Positions 1-7,169 of a stretch of 19,289 bases of DNA are shown piece by piece; the stretch's first letter is position 1; every line of letters begins with the position of its first letter. Location: NCBI GenBank assembly GCA_023227685.1, contig JALNVG010000027.1, positions 1-19,289 of the forward strand, in the 5' to 3' direction. The notes beneath the pieces are model-generated. The model searched no databases and was not told where the DNA came from. It saw nothing but the letters and a program-made list of their open reading frames with translations. The stretch comes from Bacteroidaceae bacterium (lineage in GTDB: Bacteria; Bacteroidota; Bacteroidia; Bacteroidales; Bacteroidaceae). Made by a program: the position numbers and the translations under genes.

Positions 1-1022
1 ATATCCAACACACCCGTTCCATTCAAAATGCCATCAAAATCATACTTTTTTTCTTGAGAAGAAGGTGCATTTTGACTATTTTTTTGATTACTATGGTTGG
101 ATGAACGATTGCTGTTTGAATGACTTGTCGGTTGCGGACTTGTATTGTTGGATTCATTTTGTACTTTAGATTCAGCTTTCGTTGAAGATGGTATTATCGG
201 AAAAAGCTGATCAAGAACCGACTTTGTATCTGGATGCCTGAATACGACTCGCTTAGGCTCTTCCCCATCCGCTGCTACCGGAGGAATGACAGGCGGTGTA
301 ACTTCTGTTTCATAAGGTTCGATCGGACTATCTGAAAGATCTTCTTCTGGCAAATCATTTAATTCATAATCAGCCACAACCGGTGGAAGTATAGATTTAA
401 CAACTTCTTTTGGATAGTTTGTTGGTTTAGATATTCCGACTTCATTTTTGACAGTTTCAGGCTTAGCAGATAATTCCAATTTTTCTGTTGCAGCCGGCAC
501 ATTTACTTTTTTATTTTCAAGAGGCTGATTTTTGGAACCTACATCAGATGTATTCGACGGAGTAACTTTATTCGCCTGGTTATTATTAGAAGCTACATTT
601 GCCTCTGATTTAGCATTAACTAGGTTTGGTTTAATATCTTGTGAAGCCTTTTCCGAAAGAACTTTATCTTTCTTTTCTATACGATTCCGACGTTTTTTTG
701 TCGACTGCACCGGCTTTTCTGCTTTAGGAGAAGCGTCTACTGGAAAAGGAGCAGCAATAGATCCTTTATTGGTGCCAGCACTTACATTGTTTGGAGTATT
801 CACTTGCGGCCCAGGTCCCTTTTTCTGCTTAACTTGTTTTTCTTTCTTGCTTTCCTTTTCTACTTGCTTACCTGCAATTGAGATAGCTTGCTCATCAAGT
901 ATTCTATATACAAGTTCATCTTTTCTTAGAGAACTTATTTTTTTTATACCTAACTCTTCCGCTATACTTTGCAATTCAGGAAGGAGTTTTTCATTTAGTT
1001 CAATTATGTTATATTTCTGCAT
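1..1022 (-). CDS. rho: Transcription termination factor Rho, N-terminal part (cut by window edge)
   Basis: Partial gene: 340 codons from ATG at 1022, running off the left edge. Rho is a hexameric RNA-dependent ATPase that ends transcription and suppresses antisense RNA. I translated it from the sequence. Residues 1-50 form a Rho N-terminal helical domain (begins MQKYNIIELNEKLL, contains ELGIKK). Residues about 51-326 are low complexity: Lys/Glu-rich first, then Pro/Glu/Asp-rich, then an Asn/Ser/Gln/His-rich stretch at about 289-323. The RNA-binding cold-shock domain then begins (YDFDGILNGTGVLD). E. coli Rho has only about 50 residues before this domain, so about 270 are inserted. Long disordered insertions are known in Bacteroides Rho. 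The walker motifs and secondary RNA site lie outside the window. Start choice: the ATG gives the conserved N-terminus. The gene follows tilS by 199 bp and probably has its own promoter. Confidence 0.93.
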   Translation of the reverse strand, partial: MQKYNIIELNEKLLPELQSIAEELGIKKISSLRKDELVYRILDEQAISIAGKQVEKESKKEKQVKQKKGPGPQVNTPNNVSAGTNKGSIAAPFPVDASPKAEKPVQSTKKRRNRIEKKDKVLSEKASQDIKPNLVNAKSEANVASNNNQANKVTPSNTSDVGSKNQPLENKKVNVPAATEKLELSAKPETVKNEVGISKPTNYPKEVVKSILPPVVADYELNDLPEEDLSDSPIEPYETEVTPPVIPPVAADGEEPKRVVFRHPDTKSVLDQLFPIIPSSTKAESKVQNESNNTSPQPTSHSNSNRSSNHSNQKNSQNAPSSQEKKYDFDGILNGTGVLD

Positions 1023-1186
1023 ATTGAGAAGTAAATAAATATTGCATGAAAAGATTTATAATACACGTGAAAACATGAATTATATCTTTAATTTGATTAT
1101 TATTAAATTATATGTTTATTGAAAACATCAGATTATACATCAATACATTTAATTTTTGTGATGCATCCCTGCGGAGTAATACGGTG
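1023..1186 (-). promoter_or_regulatory. Long AU-rich leader of rho
   Basis: About 160 nt separate the probable promoter from the rho ATG, long for this compact region. Going 5' to 3' on the minus strand, three weak stems can be drawn. ATGCATCA (1166-1159) pairs with TGATGTAT (1142-1135), with one G-U. TGTTT pairs with AAACA, and TAATTT pairs with AAATTA. Everything downstream is A/U-rich with no Shine-Dalgarno. In E. coli, rho is autoregulated by attenuation in its leader; a similar role here is inference only. Confidence 0.35.
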
Positions 1187-1194
1187 CAAAGGTA
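1187..1194 (-). promoter_or_regulatory. Probable rho promoter, -7 element
   Basis: Minus-strand TACCTTTG matches the Bacteroidetes -7 consensus TAnnTTTG exactly. The spacer upstream is an A-run (minus strand, plus T-run 1196-1206) and no exact TTTG lies 19-21 nt upstream; the nearest is TTGG at 1215-1212. It sits just past the tilS stop, the right place for rho. Confidence 0.5.
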
Positions 1195-1221
1195 ATTTTT
1201 TTTTTTGTCTTCCAATATCTT

Positions 1222-2538
1222 TTATCTCAAAAAATTCATAACTAAAATCTTTTTTGTCATCTTTCCTATAATAAAACGATTATCTATCCTCTCACCCACT
1301 ATCCAAATGATTTGATTATTGCTGCATAGAAGCCATGTTCTCTCTTTATCAAACAAACTAAACTTGTGGTCTGAAAAATAATCGCTTAGCTTTTTCTTTC
1401 CTTTCATGCCAAATGGAATGAACCAGTCTCCATCTTTCCATTTTCTTAATACGAGAGGGAATGATAATTTATCATAATCAAATGTTGCCACTTGTTTATC
1501 TCTGCTTATTTGAAAATCTTTGATATAATCTGTAATAGTAAAAGATAAGGAAATAGGACCCTTCCAACAATTATCCTGAATATTTAAACTGTATTCCTGA
1601 ATTAAATCCTCTTTTATTTCCAAAAGAAAAAGATATTCACGGTCTTTAAGCACCTTATAATTACGCGAATAAAATATTTTTCCTGATTCACCTTTAAGTG
1701 AAGACCAGATTTTATTACTAATTGCAGCTGAAAAACCATATGGCTTTAATAGTTCATACAAAATAGTATCAGAAGAAGGTAATTGCAACAATTTACCAAT
1801 TGATATCTTATCTTCTGATTCCATCACTAGTCTTTTTGCATCTTGAATAAAGTATTCATAAATAGAACTCACAGAACTCAAATTATCTGATGTACACAAA
1901 ATAGCAGTCCTGACAGAAGGGTTTATTTTTTCCAATAAAGGAAGGATTCGAAGACGTATAAAATTACGAGTATATGCATCAGAAAAATTTGTACTATCTG
2001 TTATATATGATATATTTTGAGAACTAAGCCACTCAATAATATCACTCTTGCTAACAGCCAATAAAGGACGTACAATATATCCATTCTTTGGACGAATGCC
2101 GCATAAGCCACGTATACCGGTTCCACGAATCAAGTTCAGCAAAAACGTTTCCACATTATCATTTTGATGATGTGCAATCGCAATAGCTTGCGCATTCATT
2201 TCGATACGTTTCTTTTCAAACCATTCGTATCGCAATTCTCGAGCCGCCATTTCTATCGAGAGATGATGATAATCAGCATACTGTTGGGTTTCAAAATCCA
2301 CTTTTGAATAAGGGATTTTCAATGAATGAACATATTCTTCAGTAAAATGTTCATCACGCATAGACTCCTCACCTCTGAGATGAAAATTACAATGCAAAGC
2401 AAAACAAGAATAGCCCAACTTCACCAAAACAGTAAGCAGGGCTATTGAATCCGCTCCTCCGCTTACACCTACCAATACAAGTCGGTCTTTTGTAAGTAGA
2501 TTATTTTTTTCTATATACGCACGGACAACGTCAAGCAT
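1222..2538 (-). CDS. tilS: tRNA(Ile)-lysidine synthase TilS
   Basis: 438 aa, cytoplasmic. TilS uses ATP and lysine to convert C34 of the CAU-anticodon tRNA(Ile) to lysidine, so that it reads AUA and is charged with Ile; it is normally essential. The N-terminal PP-loop ATPase motif is SGGADS (residues 26-31). Downstream family signatures are HCNFHLRGEES, AHHQNDNVETFLLNL and GTGIRGLCGI. The C-terminal third holds the TilS tRNA-binding domain (RKWKDGDWFIPFGMKGKKKLSDYF, split here as RKWKDGDWF then GMKGKKKLSDYF). Length is normal for the family. It is the last gene of the aspS-nif3-zinc ribbon-tilS run, starting 3 bp after the zinc-ribbon stop, so probably cotranscribed and coupled. With aspS in the same transcript, two tRNA-function enzymes are made together. 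Confidence 0.97.
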   Translation of the reverse strand: MLDVVRAYIEKNNLLTKDRLVLVGVSGGADSIALLTVLVKLGYSCFALHCNFHLRGEESMRDEHFTEEYVHSLKIPYSKVDFETQQYADYHHLSIEMAARELRYEWFEKKRIEMNAQAIAIAHHQNDNVETFLLNLIRGTGIRGLCGIRPKNGYIVRPLLAVSKSDIIEWLSSQNISYITDSTNFSDAYTRNFIRLRILPLLEKINPSVRTAILCTSDNLSSVSSIYEYFIQDAKRLVMESEDKISIGKLLQLPSSDTILYELLKPYGFSAAISNKIWSSLKGESGKIFYSRNYKVLKDREYLFLLEIKEDLIQEYSLNIQDNCWKGPISLSFTITDYIKDFQISRDKQVATFDYDKLSFPLVLRKWKDGDWFIPFGMKGKKKLSDYFSDHKFSLFDKERTWLLCSNNQIIWIVGERIDNRFIIGKMTKKILVMNFLR

Positions 2539-2541
2539 TCT

Positions 2542-3306
2542 TTACTCTTCTACGCCAGCTAATTCAGGATCAATTAAGATTCGACCACAATATTCACAAA
2601 CGATAATTTTCTTGCGCATTTTAATATCCAATTGTTTCTGAGGTGGAATTTTATTAAAGCAACCACCACATGCACCTCTCTGAACATAAACGACAGCCAA
2701 ACCATTGCGTGCTCCCTTACGGATACGCTTAAAAGCAGTAAGGAGTCGTGGTTCGATCATCGCTTCCAGTTTTTTTACTTTATCGCGCAATTTTTCTTCG
2801 TCTTGTTTGGTTTCGGCAATTATCTGTTCCAATTCACCTTTTTTTTGAGTCAAATCAGCTTTTCGCCCATCAAGTCTCTCTTTCAGTTCTGCAATCTCTT
2901 TTTTCTTTTGTTCATTTGCTTCGCCATATTCACGAATTTTTTTTTCAGAAAACTCAATCTCTAAGCCTTGATACTCTACTTCTTTAGTTAAGTTATCAAA
3001 CTCTCGATTGTTTCGAACATTGTCCAGTTGTGCCTTATACTTATCAATCAGACTGGTTGATTCAGCCATCTTATGTTTCTCATCAACAACTGCTTCGTTA
3101 TTGTTTTGAATCTCAGACTGATAGTTTTGAAGGCGTGTTTCTAGGCCAGCAATTTCATCTTCAAGATCCTGTACTTCCAATGGAAGTTCGCCCCGAAGTG
3201 TTTTAATCTTATCAATTTCAGTCATCATTGTCTGAAGTTGATATAAAGTTGAAAGCTTTTCTTCAACTGTAATTTCTTTCTCTGCTGGTTGTTTATCTGT
3301 AGCCAT
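2542..3306 (-). CDS. Coiled-coil protein with C-terminal C4 zinc ribbon (DUF164/CT398-like)
   Basis: 254 aa, soluble, very rich in Glu, Lys and Gln. Residues about 30-190 are a long, nearly unbroken coiled coil of heptad-like repeats. The C-terminus is a C4 zinc ribbon with C213-GG-C216 and C237-EY-C240, joined by the family segment NKIPPQKQLDIKM. This matches the 'zinc ribbon domain protein' family related to Chlamydia CT398 and Helicobacter HP0958 (FlgZ). Its function outside those organisms is not settled; nucleic-acid binding or a scaffold role is plausible. It sits 1 bp after the Nif3 gene, an adjacency seen in many bacteria and suggesting a shared process, and 3 bp before tilS. There are no flagellar genes here, so an FlgZ-like role is unlikely. 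Confidence 0.9.
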   Translation of the reverse strand: MATDKQPAEKEITVEEKLSTLYQLQTMMTEIDKIKTLRGELPLEVQDLEDEIAGLETRLQNYQSEIQNNNEAVVDEKHKMAESTSLIDKYKAQLDNVRNNREFDNLTKEVEYQGLEIEFSEKKIREYGEANEQKKKEIAELKERLDGRKADLTQKKGELEQIIAETKQDEEKLRDKVKKLEAMIEPRLLTAFKRIRKGARNGLAVVYVQRGACGGCFNKIPPQKQLDIKMRKKIIVCEYCGRILIDPELAGVEE

Positions 3307-3307
3307 C

Positions 3308-4405
3308 TTATAAATATTTTACCGGGTTTGTATTAACTTTCGAAAAATGCAAGGCAAAGTTAGGAAATCTTTTCGATATAATATTGCAAAAAATTTCTTT
3401 TGTACAAACTTCACTTTCGTAATGACCAATAACTGCTAACAAAATGCGATCTTCGACATCATAGAAATCATTGTATTTGGCTTCGCCTGTAATAAAAATA
3501 TCTGCACCATAATTAATTGCATCTTTAATCAAAAATGCGCCACTGCCACTGCAAATAGCCACTTCTCGTATTGGTTTGCCTATTATCGTTGAGTATTTTA
3601 CACATTCAATATTCAACAATTCCTTTATACGCTGCAGGAAGTTTAATTCTTCTTCGCTTTCCGGCAATTCACCCACTATGCCGGAGCCGGCCTGCTCCCA
3701 CTGATTATTCAATGGATAAAAATCATAAACCGGTTCCTCATAAGGATGAGCTGAGAGTAGCGCTTGCTTCACATCAGACATCTTATAGGCTGGAAGAACT
3801 GTCTCGATGCGAACTTCGTTTTCAACATGCAATTCACCTATTTCACCACAGAACGGATGACAATTCTCTCCCGCCCTGAACGTGCCTTCACCTTTCAAAT
3901 TGTAGCTGCTCGAATCATAATTACCTATACATCCTGCACCTGAATTAAACAATGTAGTTCTAACTAATTCTGCATATTTCTCTGGGACAAAAGTAACTAG
4001 TTTCAGTAATGCATTCTTTTGAGGGCTTAAAATGCGTACATTCTGCAAGCCTATCAATTCCGCCAAACGATAATTCACGCCACCTACCACATTATCCAAG
4101 TTTGTATGTGCAGCATATACCACTATATTCTCCTTGCAAGCTTTTATCATACAACGTTCTATATATGTAGAACCTGTTAACGACTTAAATGCTCTGAAAG
4201 CTAAAGGATGATGAGAGATAATCAGATTACAGTCCTTTTCAATAGCCTCGTCAATCACAGCCTCCGTTACATCCAGGCAAAGCAACGCGCCACTTGCGAA
4301 CTGGTTGACATCGCCAACCTGAACGCCTGCGTTATCAAAATTTTCCTGCAAAGGAAGCGGAGCATAACGCTCTATTTCTCTCAATATATCCTTTATCTTG
4401 ATCAT
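3308..4405 (-). CDS. Nif3-like dinuclear metal centre protein (YbgI/YqfO family)
   Basis: 365 aa, cytoplasmic. Family members form toroidal hexamers with a two-metal site per subunit; the physiological reaction is uncertain (GTP cyclohydrolase I type 2 is a common but weakly supported database name). Likely metal ligands are H65/H66 (ISHHPLAF), H100 and D104 (AAHTNLDN), and H328/E332 near the C-terminus (GHYESE). At 365 aa it is the long form: residues about 130-235 are the PII/CutA-like insertion seen in Bacillus YqfO, marked by GTFRAGENCHPF and HPYEEPVYDFYPL. Its ATG overlaps the aspS stop (TAATG, 1 bp), so translational coupling is likely. The zinc-ribbon gene follows 1 bp downstream. Confidence 0.94.
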   Translation of the reverse strand: MIKIKDILREIERYAPLPLQENFDNAGVQVGDVNQFASGALLCLDVTEAVIDEAIEKDCNLIISHHPLAFRAFKSLTGSTYIERCMIKACKENIVVYAAHTNLDNVVGGVNYRLAELIGLQNVRILSPQKNALLKLVTFVPEKYAELVRTTLFNSGAGCIGNYDSSSYNLKGEGTFRAGENCHPFCGEIGELHVENEVRIETVLPAYKMSDVKQALLSAHPYEEPVYDFYPLNNQWEQAGSGIVGELPESEEELNFLQRIKELLNIECVKYSTIIGKPIREVAICSGSGAFLIKDAINYGADIFITGEAKYNDFYDVEDRILLAVIGHYESEVCTKEIFCNIISKRFPNFALHFSKVNTNPVKYL

Positions 4406-6162
4406 TAATTTTTGATATCTACTTTGATACTCAATTCTTCCAGTTGCCCGGGTTCAAGGTCCGAAGGTGCGTCAAGCATCACATCACGACCGGAGTTGTT
4501 CTTCGGAAATGCAATACAATCTCGAATTGAATCCAACCCCGCAAATAATGAAACCCAACGATCCAAGCCATAAGCCAAACCTCCGTGAGGCGGAGCCCCA
4601 TATTTAAATGCATTCATCAGGAAGCCAAACTGAGACTGAGCACGTTCTTCCGTAAATCCAAGTACGCGAAACATCTTATCCTGCAAATTACTATCGTGAA
4701 TACGAATCGAACCTCCTCCTACTTCAACACCATTGATTACCATATCGTACGCCCAGGCACGTACAGCTCCCGGATCGGTATCCAGCAATGGAATATCTTC
4801 AGGATTAGGCGAAGTAAACGGGTGATGCATTGCATAAAATCGTTGATCTTCCTCATTCCATTCCAATAATGGAAAATCAATAACCCATAAACAACTAAAC
4901 TTATTCTTATCGCGGAAACCCAGTCTATTCCCCATTTCCAAGCGCAATTCGTTCAATTGTTTCCGAACCTTCATTGCATCGTTACCACAAAGGATTAAAA
5001 TCAAGTCACCAGGTTTTGCAGCAAAAGCCTCTTTCATCTGCTTCAAAACATCTTGAGAATAAAATTTATCAACACTTGATTTTACAGTTCCATCAGCTTC
5101 TATGCGAGCATAAACCAACCCTTGTGCACCAACCTGCGAACGCTTCACAAAATCAGTCAACTGATCAATTTGCTTGCGAGTGTAACTTGCTGCTCCCTCA
5201 GCACATATACCGCCAATATAGGAAACATTATCAAATACTGAAAAACCATAACCTTTCATTATATCCTGCACTTCAACAATCTTCATGCCAAAACGTAAAT
5301 CCGGTTTATCGCTTCCGTAATATTTCATGGCATCTTGCCAAGTCATCCGAGGAAAAGCCTCTTTAATTTCTATGTTGCGTATAGCTTTAAACAGATGTTT
5401 AGCCATTCCTTCAAATGTCGTGATAACATCCTCCTGAGTAACAAAACTCATCTCGCAATCAACCTGTGTGAATTCCGGCTGCCTGTCAGCTCTCAGGTCT
5501 TCATCGCGGAAACACTTTACTATTTGAAAGTAGCGATCAAAACCCGAAACCATCAAAAGTTGCTTCAACGTCTGCGGCGATTGAGGCAAAGCATAGAATT
5601 GCCCCGGATTCATACGGGAAGGTACAACAAAATCGCGTGCACCCTCAGGTGTTGAATTAACCAATACAGGCGTTTCAACTTCCAAAAAACCGAGATCATT
5701 TAAATAGTTACGAATTTCGAATGCCATTCTGTGGCGAAGTTCCAAATTTTTGCGTACAACCGTACGGCGCAAATCCAGATAACGATACTTCATCCGCAAA
5801 TCATCGCCGCCGTCGCTCTCATCTTCTATAGTGAATGGCGGCGTCAATGATGAATTCAATATATTCAGTTCTGATACTAAAATTTCAATATCTCCGGTAG
5901 GAAGGTTGGCATTTTTGCTCGAACGTTCACGTACAGTACCTCTAGCCTGTATCACATACTCACGTCCCAGCTTGTTTGCTTTCTCACAGAGAGCTGCATT
6001 GTCTTTCTCATCAAAGACCAATTGCGTAATGCCATAGCGGTCACGAATATCAACAAATGTCATTCCACCCAATTTGCGAATACGCTGTACCCAACCTGCC
6101 AATGTTACAACTAAGCCTTCATCAGCGTGGCGCAAATCGCCACAAGTTCTTGTTCTGTACAT
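4405..6162 (-). CDS. aspS: Aspartyl-tRNA synthetase
   Basis: 585 aa class IIb synthetase that charges tRNA(Asp) with aspartate. In order: an N-terminal OB-fold anticodon-binding domain (about 1-110), a class II catalytic core starting near RYLDLRR, motif 2 FRDEDLRADRQPEFTQVDCE, the bacterial GAD insertion (about 290-410), and motif 3 GAPPHGGLAYGLDR with R535. Length and the GAD domain mark it as the bacterial type. I cannot tell from sequence alone whether it is Asp-specific or also charges tRNA(Asn). It is the first gene of the four-gene run ending at tilS. A Bacteroidetes -7 box lies about 46 bp upstream. Part of the 555-bp gap upstream carries the 6S-like RNA, whose terminator separates the two transcripts. 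Confidence 0.97.
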   Translation of the reverse strand: MYRTRTCGDLRHADEGLVVTLAGWVQRIRKLGGMTFVDIRDRYGITQLVFDEKDNAALCEKANKLGREYVIQARGTVRERSSKNANLPTGDIEILVSELNILNSSLTPPFTIEDESDGGDDLRMKYRYLDLRRTVVRKNLELRHRMAFEIRNYLNDLGFLEVETPVLVNSTPEGARDFVVPSRMNPGQFYALPQSPQTLKQLLMVSGFDRYFQIVKCFRDEDLRADRQPEFTQVDCEMSFVTQEDVITTFEGMAKHLFKAIRNIEIKEAFPRMTWQDAMKYYGSDKPDLRFGMKIVEVQDIMKGYGFSVFDNVSYIGGICAEGAASYTRKQIDQLTDFVKRSQVGAQGLVYARIEADGTVKSSVDKFYSQDVLKQMKEAFAAKPGDLILILCGNDAMKVRKQLNELRLEMGNRLGFRDKNKFSCLWVIDFPLLEWNEEDQRFYAMHHPFTSPNPEDIPLLDTDPGAVRAWAYDMVINGVEVGGGSIRIHDSNLQDKMFRVLGFTEERAQSQFGFLMNAFKYGAPPHGGLAYGLDRWVSLFAGLDSIRDCIAFPKNNSGRDVMLDAPSDLEPGQLEELSIKVDIKN

Positions 6163-6207
6163 AATAATATAATATCTTAAATCTTATCAAACTCGAATTT
6201 ATGACTG

Positions 6208-6215
6208 CAAATATA
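6208..6215 (-). promoter_or_regulatory. Probable aspS operon promoter, -7 element
   Basis: Minus-strand TATATTTG is an exact TAnnTTTG -7 box. No TTTG occurs at the usual 19-21 nt upstream, so the -33 element is weak or absent. The implied leader is about 40 nt. It is the best candidate start for the aspS-nif3-zinc ribbon-tilS transcript. Confidence 0.5.
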
Positions 6216-6386
6216 GCAATAAAACATTGAATTGATTGCCTCTGCTGTCAAAACTCTTTATTATCTGCTATTTATTTTCAAGCTCTCGCAAATAAGATTT
6301 TATTTAAAAATGGCTAAATCGAGAAACGAATCCGAGAAATCCGTCAGAAAGAGGTCAAAGGAATTCAAAACAGTTTTTTTATATGT
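6216..6386. other. Spacer between the 6S-like RNA terminator and the aspS promoter
   Basis: I see no gene here. A plus-strand reading frame beginning ATGGCTAAA at 6310 has no recognisable family, promoter or conserved feature, and it runs antisense through the 6S terminator, so I do not call it. A pair of imperfect CGAGAAA(C/T) copies near 6321-6345 is too short to mean much. Confidence 0.4.
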
Positions 6387-6416
6387 AAAAAGGGAAATCC
6401 TTATCAGAATTTCCCT
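6387..6416 (-). terminator. Rho-independent terminator of the 6S-like RNA
   Basis: On the minus strand, AGGGAAATTC (6416-6407) pairs with GGATTTCCCT (6400-6391) through one G-U, with loop TGATAA, followed at once by a T-run (6391-6387). It sits right after the closing stem of the RNA and defines its 3' end. Confidence 0.8.
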
Positions 6417-6622
6417 CTTATATTTAAAGAAAGCCGCACCATGATATGAACAAACTCCGTATGACAGGATTTGAGCGCTTCGCCATCTTTGTAATCCGCT
6501 GTGCAATGCATACCCCGAAGGGCGCGGCCCGCCATTAATGACAAAAGCTTTGTCTCGGAATTAAAACTAAATTGATGAGTTTCCCAATCTATAAGGTGCG
6601 GCTTAACTCATTCAATGTCTTA
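6387..6622 (-). ncRNA. ssrS: 6S-like RNA ('Bacteroidales-1' motif), downstream of rplT
   Basis: A non-coding transcript of about 235 nt, bounded by an exact promoter and a strong terminator. Its ends pair in a perfect 10-bp closing stem: 6604-6595 (AAGCCGCACC) with 6440-6431 (GGTGCGGCTT). Inside, AAACTC (6582-6577) pairs with GAGTTT (6457-6452), GACAAA (6554-6549) with TTTGTC (6545-6540), and a CCC-UUCG-GGG hairpin (6522-6513) lies near the tip. The result is a long imperfect rod, as expected of 6S RNA, which mimics an open promoter and binds the housekeeping RNA polymerase. The Bacteroidales-1 motif is known to lie downstream of rplT and has been proposed to be 6S. I recognise it by position and architecture; I could not run a covariance model. 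Confidence 0.8.
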
Positions 6623-6627
6623 TGATA

Positions 6628-6659
6628 CAAAGATAATAGGATGTTTTGAGAAATCCAAA
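6628..6659 (-). promoter_or_regulatory. Promoter of the 6S-like RNA
   Basis: Minus strand: -33 TTTG (6659-6656), a 20-nt spacer, then -7 TATCTTTG (6635-6628). This matches TTTG-N(19-21)-TAnnTTTG in full. Transcription should begin around 6619-6623. It is the joint strongest promoter match in the window, with that of the OmpA gene. Confidence 0.85.
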
Positions 6660-6668
6660 TATTTTCGT

Positions 6669-6698
6669 AAAAAAAGAGCCCCGCTAAAGGGCTCTTTT
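6669..6698 (-). terminator. Terminator of the infC-rpmI-rplT transcript
   Basis: Minus strand: AAAAGAGCCC (6698-6689) pairs perfectly with GGGCTCTTTT (6681-6672), a 10-bp stem with a 7-nt loop, then seven T (6675-6669). It begins 20 bp after the rplT stop and lies just upstream of the 6S promoter, separating the two units. Confidence 0.92.
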
Positions 6699-6717
6699 AT
6701 AGCTTCATGAAAATCAT

Positions 6718-7062
6718 TTATTTAACTTTCTCAACAATAGCTTTGAAAGCCTCAGGATGGTTGACAGCCAAATCTGCAAGAACCTTGCGATTGATTTCAA
6801 CACCGGCTGAATGCAAAGCTCCCATCAAACGGGAATATGAGAAACCTTCCAAGCGTGCAGCAGCATTAATACGCTGAATCCACAATGCACGGAAATTACG
6901 CTTCTTATTGCGACGATCGCGGAAAGCATATGTCAAACCTTTTTCCCAAGTGTTCTTTGCAACGGTCCAAACATTTTTGCGTGCTCCATAATAACCACGC
7001 GTAAGTTTTAAAATTTCTTTTCTCTTTGCTCTTGAAGCAACATGATTTACTGATCTAGGCAT
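6718..7062 (-). CDS. rplT: 50S ribosomal protein L20
   Basis: 114 aa, the usual length. L20 binds 23S rRNA early in 50S assembly and in several bacteria represses its own operon. The basic N-terminus begins MPRSVNHVASRAKRKEILK; GYYGARKNVW, YAFRDRRNKKRNFRALWIQRI (read in two parts) and LADLAVNHPEAF are typical L20. It is last of the infC-rpmI-rplT cluster. The 107-bp gap before it is wider than the others in the cluster and holds an irregular hairpin ending 16 nt before the ATG. No Shine-Dalgarno is present, as is normal in this group. A strong terminator follows. Confidence 0.98.
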   Translation of the reverse strand: MPRSVNHVASRAKRKEILKLTRGYYGARKNVWTVAKNTWEKGLTYAFRDRRNKKRNFRALWIQRINAAARLEGFSYSRLMGALHSAGVEINRKVLADLAVNHPEAFKAIVEKVK

Positions 7063-7078
7063 AATTCTAATCTGTTTT

Positions 7079-7126
7079 GAATGTTAGCGCCATCATAAAG
7101 ATGAACTTTGCTTGCTAAAAACATTC
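7079..7126 (-). promoter_or_regulatory. Irregular hairpin upstream of rplT, possible L20 or translation control site
   Basis: On the minus strand the 16 nt from 7094 to 7079 (GATGGCGCTAACATTC) can pair without a break. The partner strand (7126-7100) supplies GAATGT, TAGC, GC and CATC, interrupted by bulges TTT, AA and AAAGTT. The loop is TTTAT. The hairpin ends 16 nt before the rplT ATG. L20 is known to autoregulate through mRNA structures that mimic its 23S site in E. coli and B. subtilis. Whether this one binds L20 is inference. Confidence 0.4.
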
Positions 7127-7169
7127 GGTTAATAAAAATCTTATAAAAAAACTCGCTTAATAAAAGTGA

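Noticed and set aside
532..1038. Plus-strand open frame of 168 codons opposite rho
   Set aside because: It is the antisense shadow of the low-complexity Rho insertion; the product is Ser/Phe/Leu-rich with no family features, and the minus frame gives a clear Rho N-terminus.
3571..3879. Plus-strand frame of 102 codons opposite the Nif3-like gene
   Set aside because: Antisense to a well-supported gene and without family features; the same holds for the other plus-strand frames opposite aspS, infC, thrS, the TPR gene, OmpA and gmd.
6310..6444. Plus-strand small frame starting ATGGCTAAA, product rich in Lys, Ser and Arg
   Set aside because: No recognisable promoter or family, and its 3' half is antisense to the 6S-like RNA terminator and closing stem.
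6300..6506. Minus-strand 68-codon frame across the 6S-like RNA
   Set aside because: It runs through the RNA's apical and closing stems and its terminator; the RNA structure explains the sequence better than coding does.
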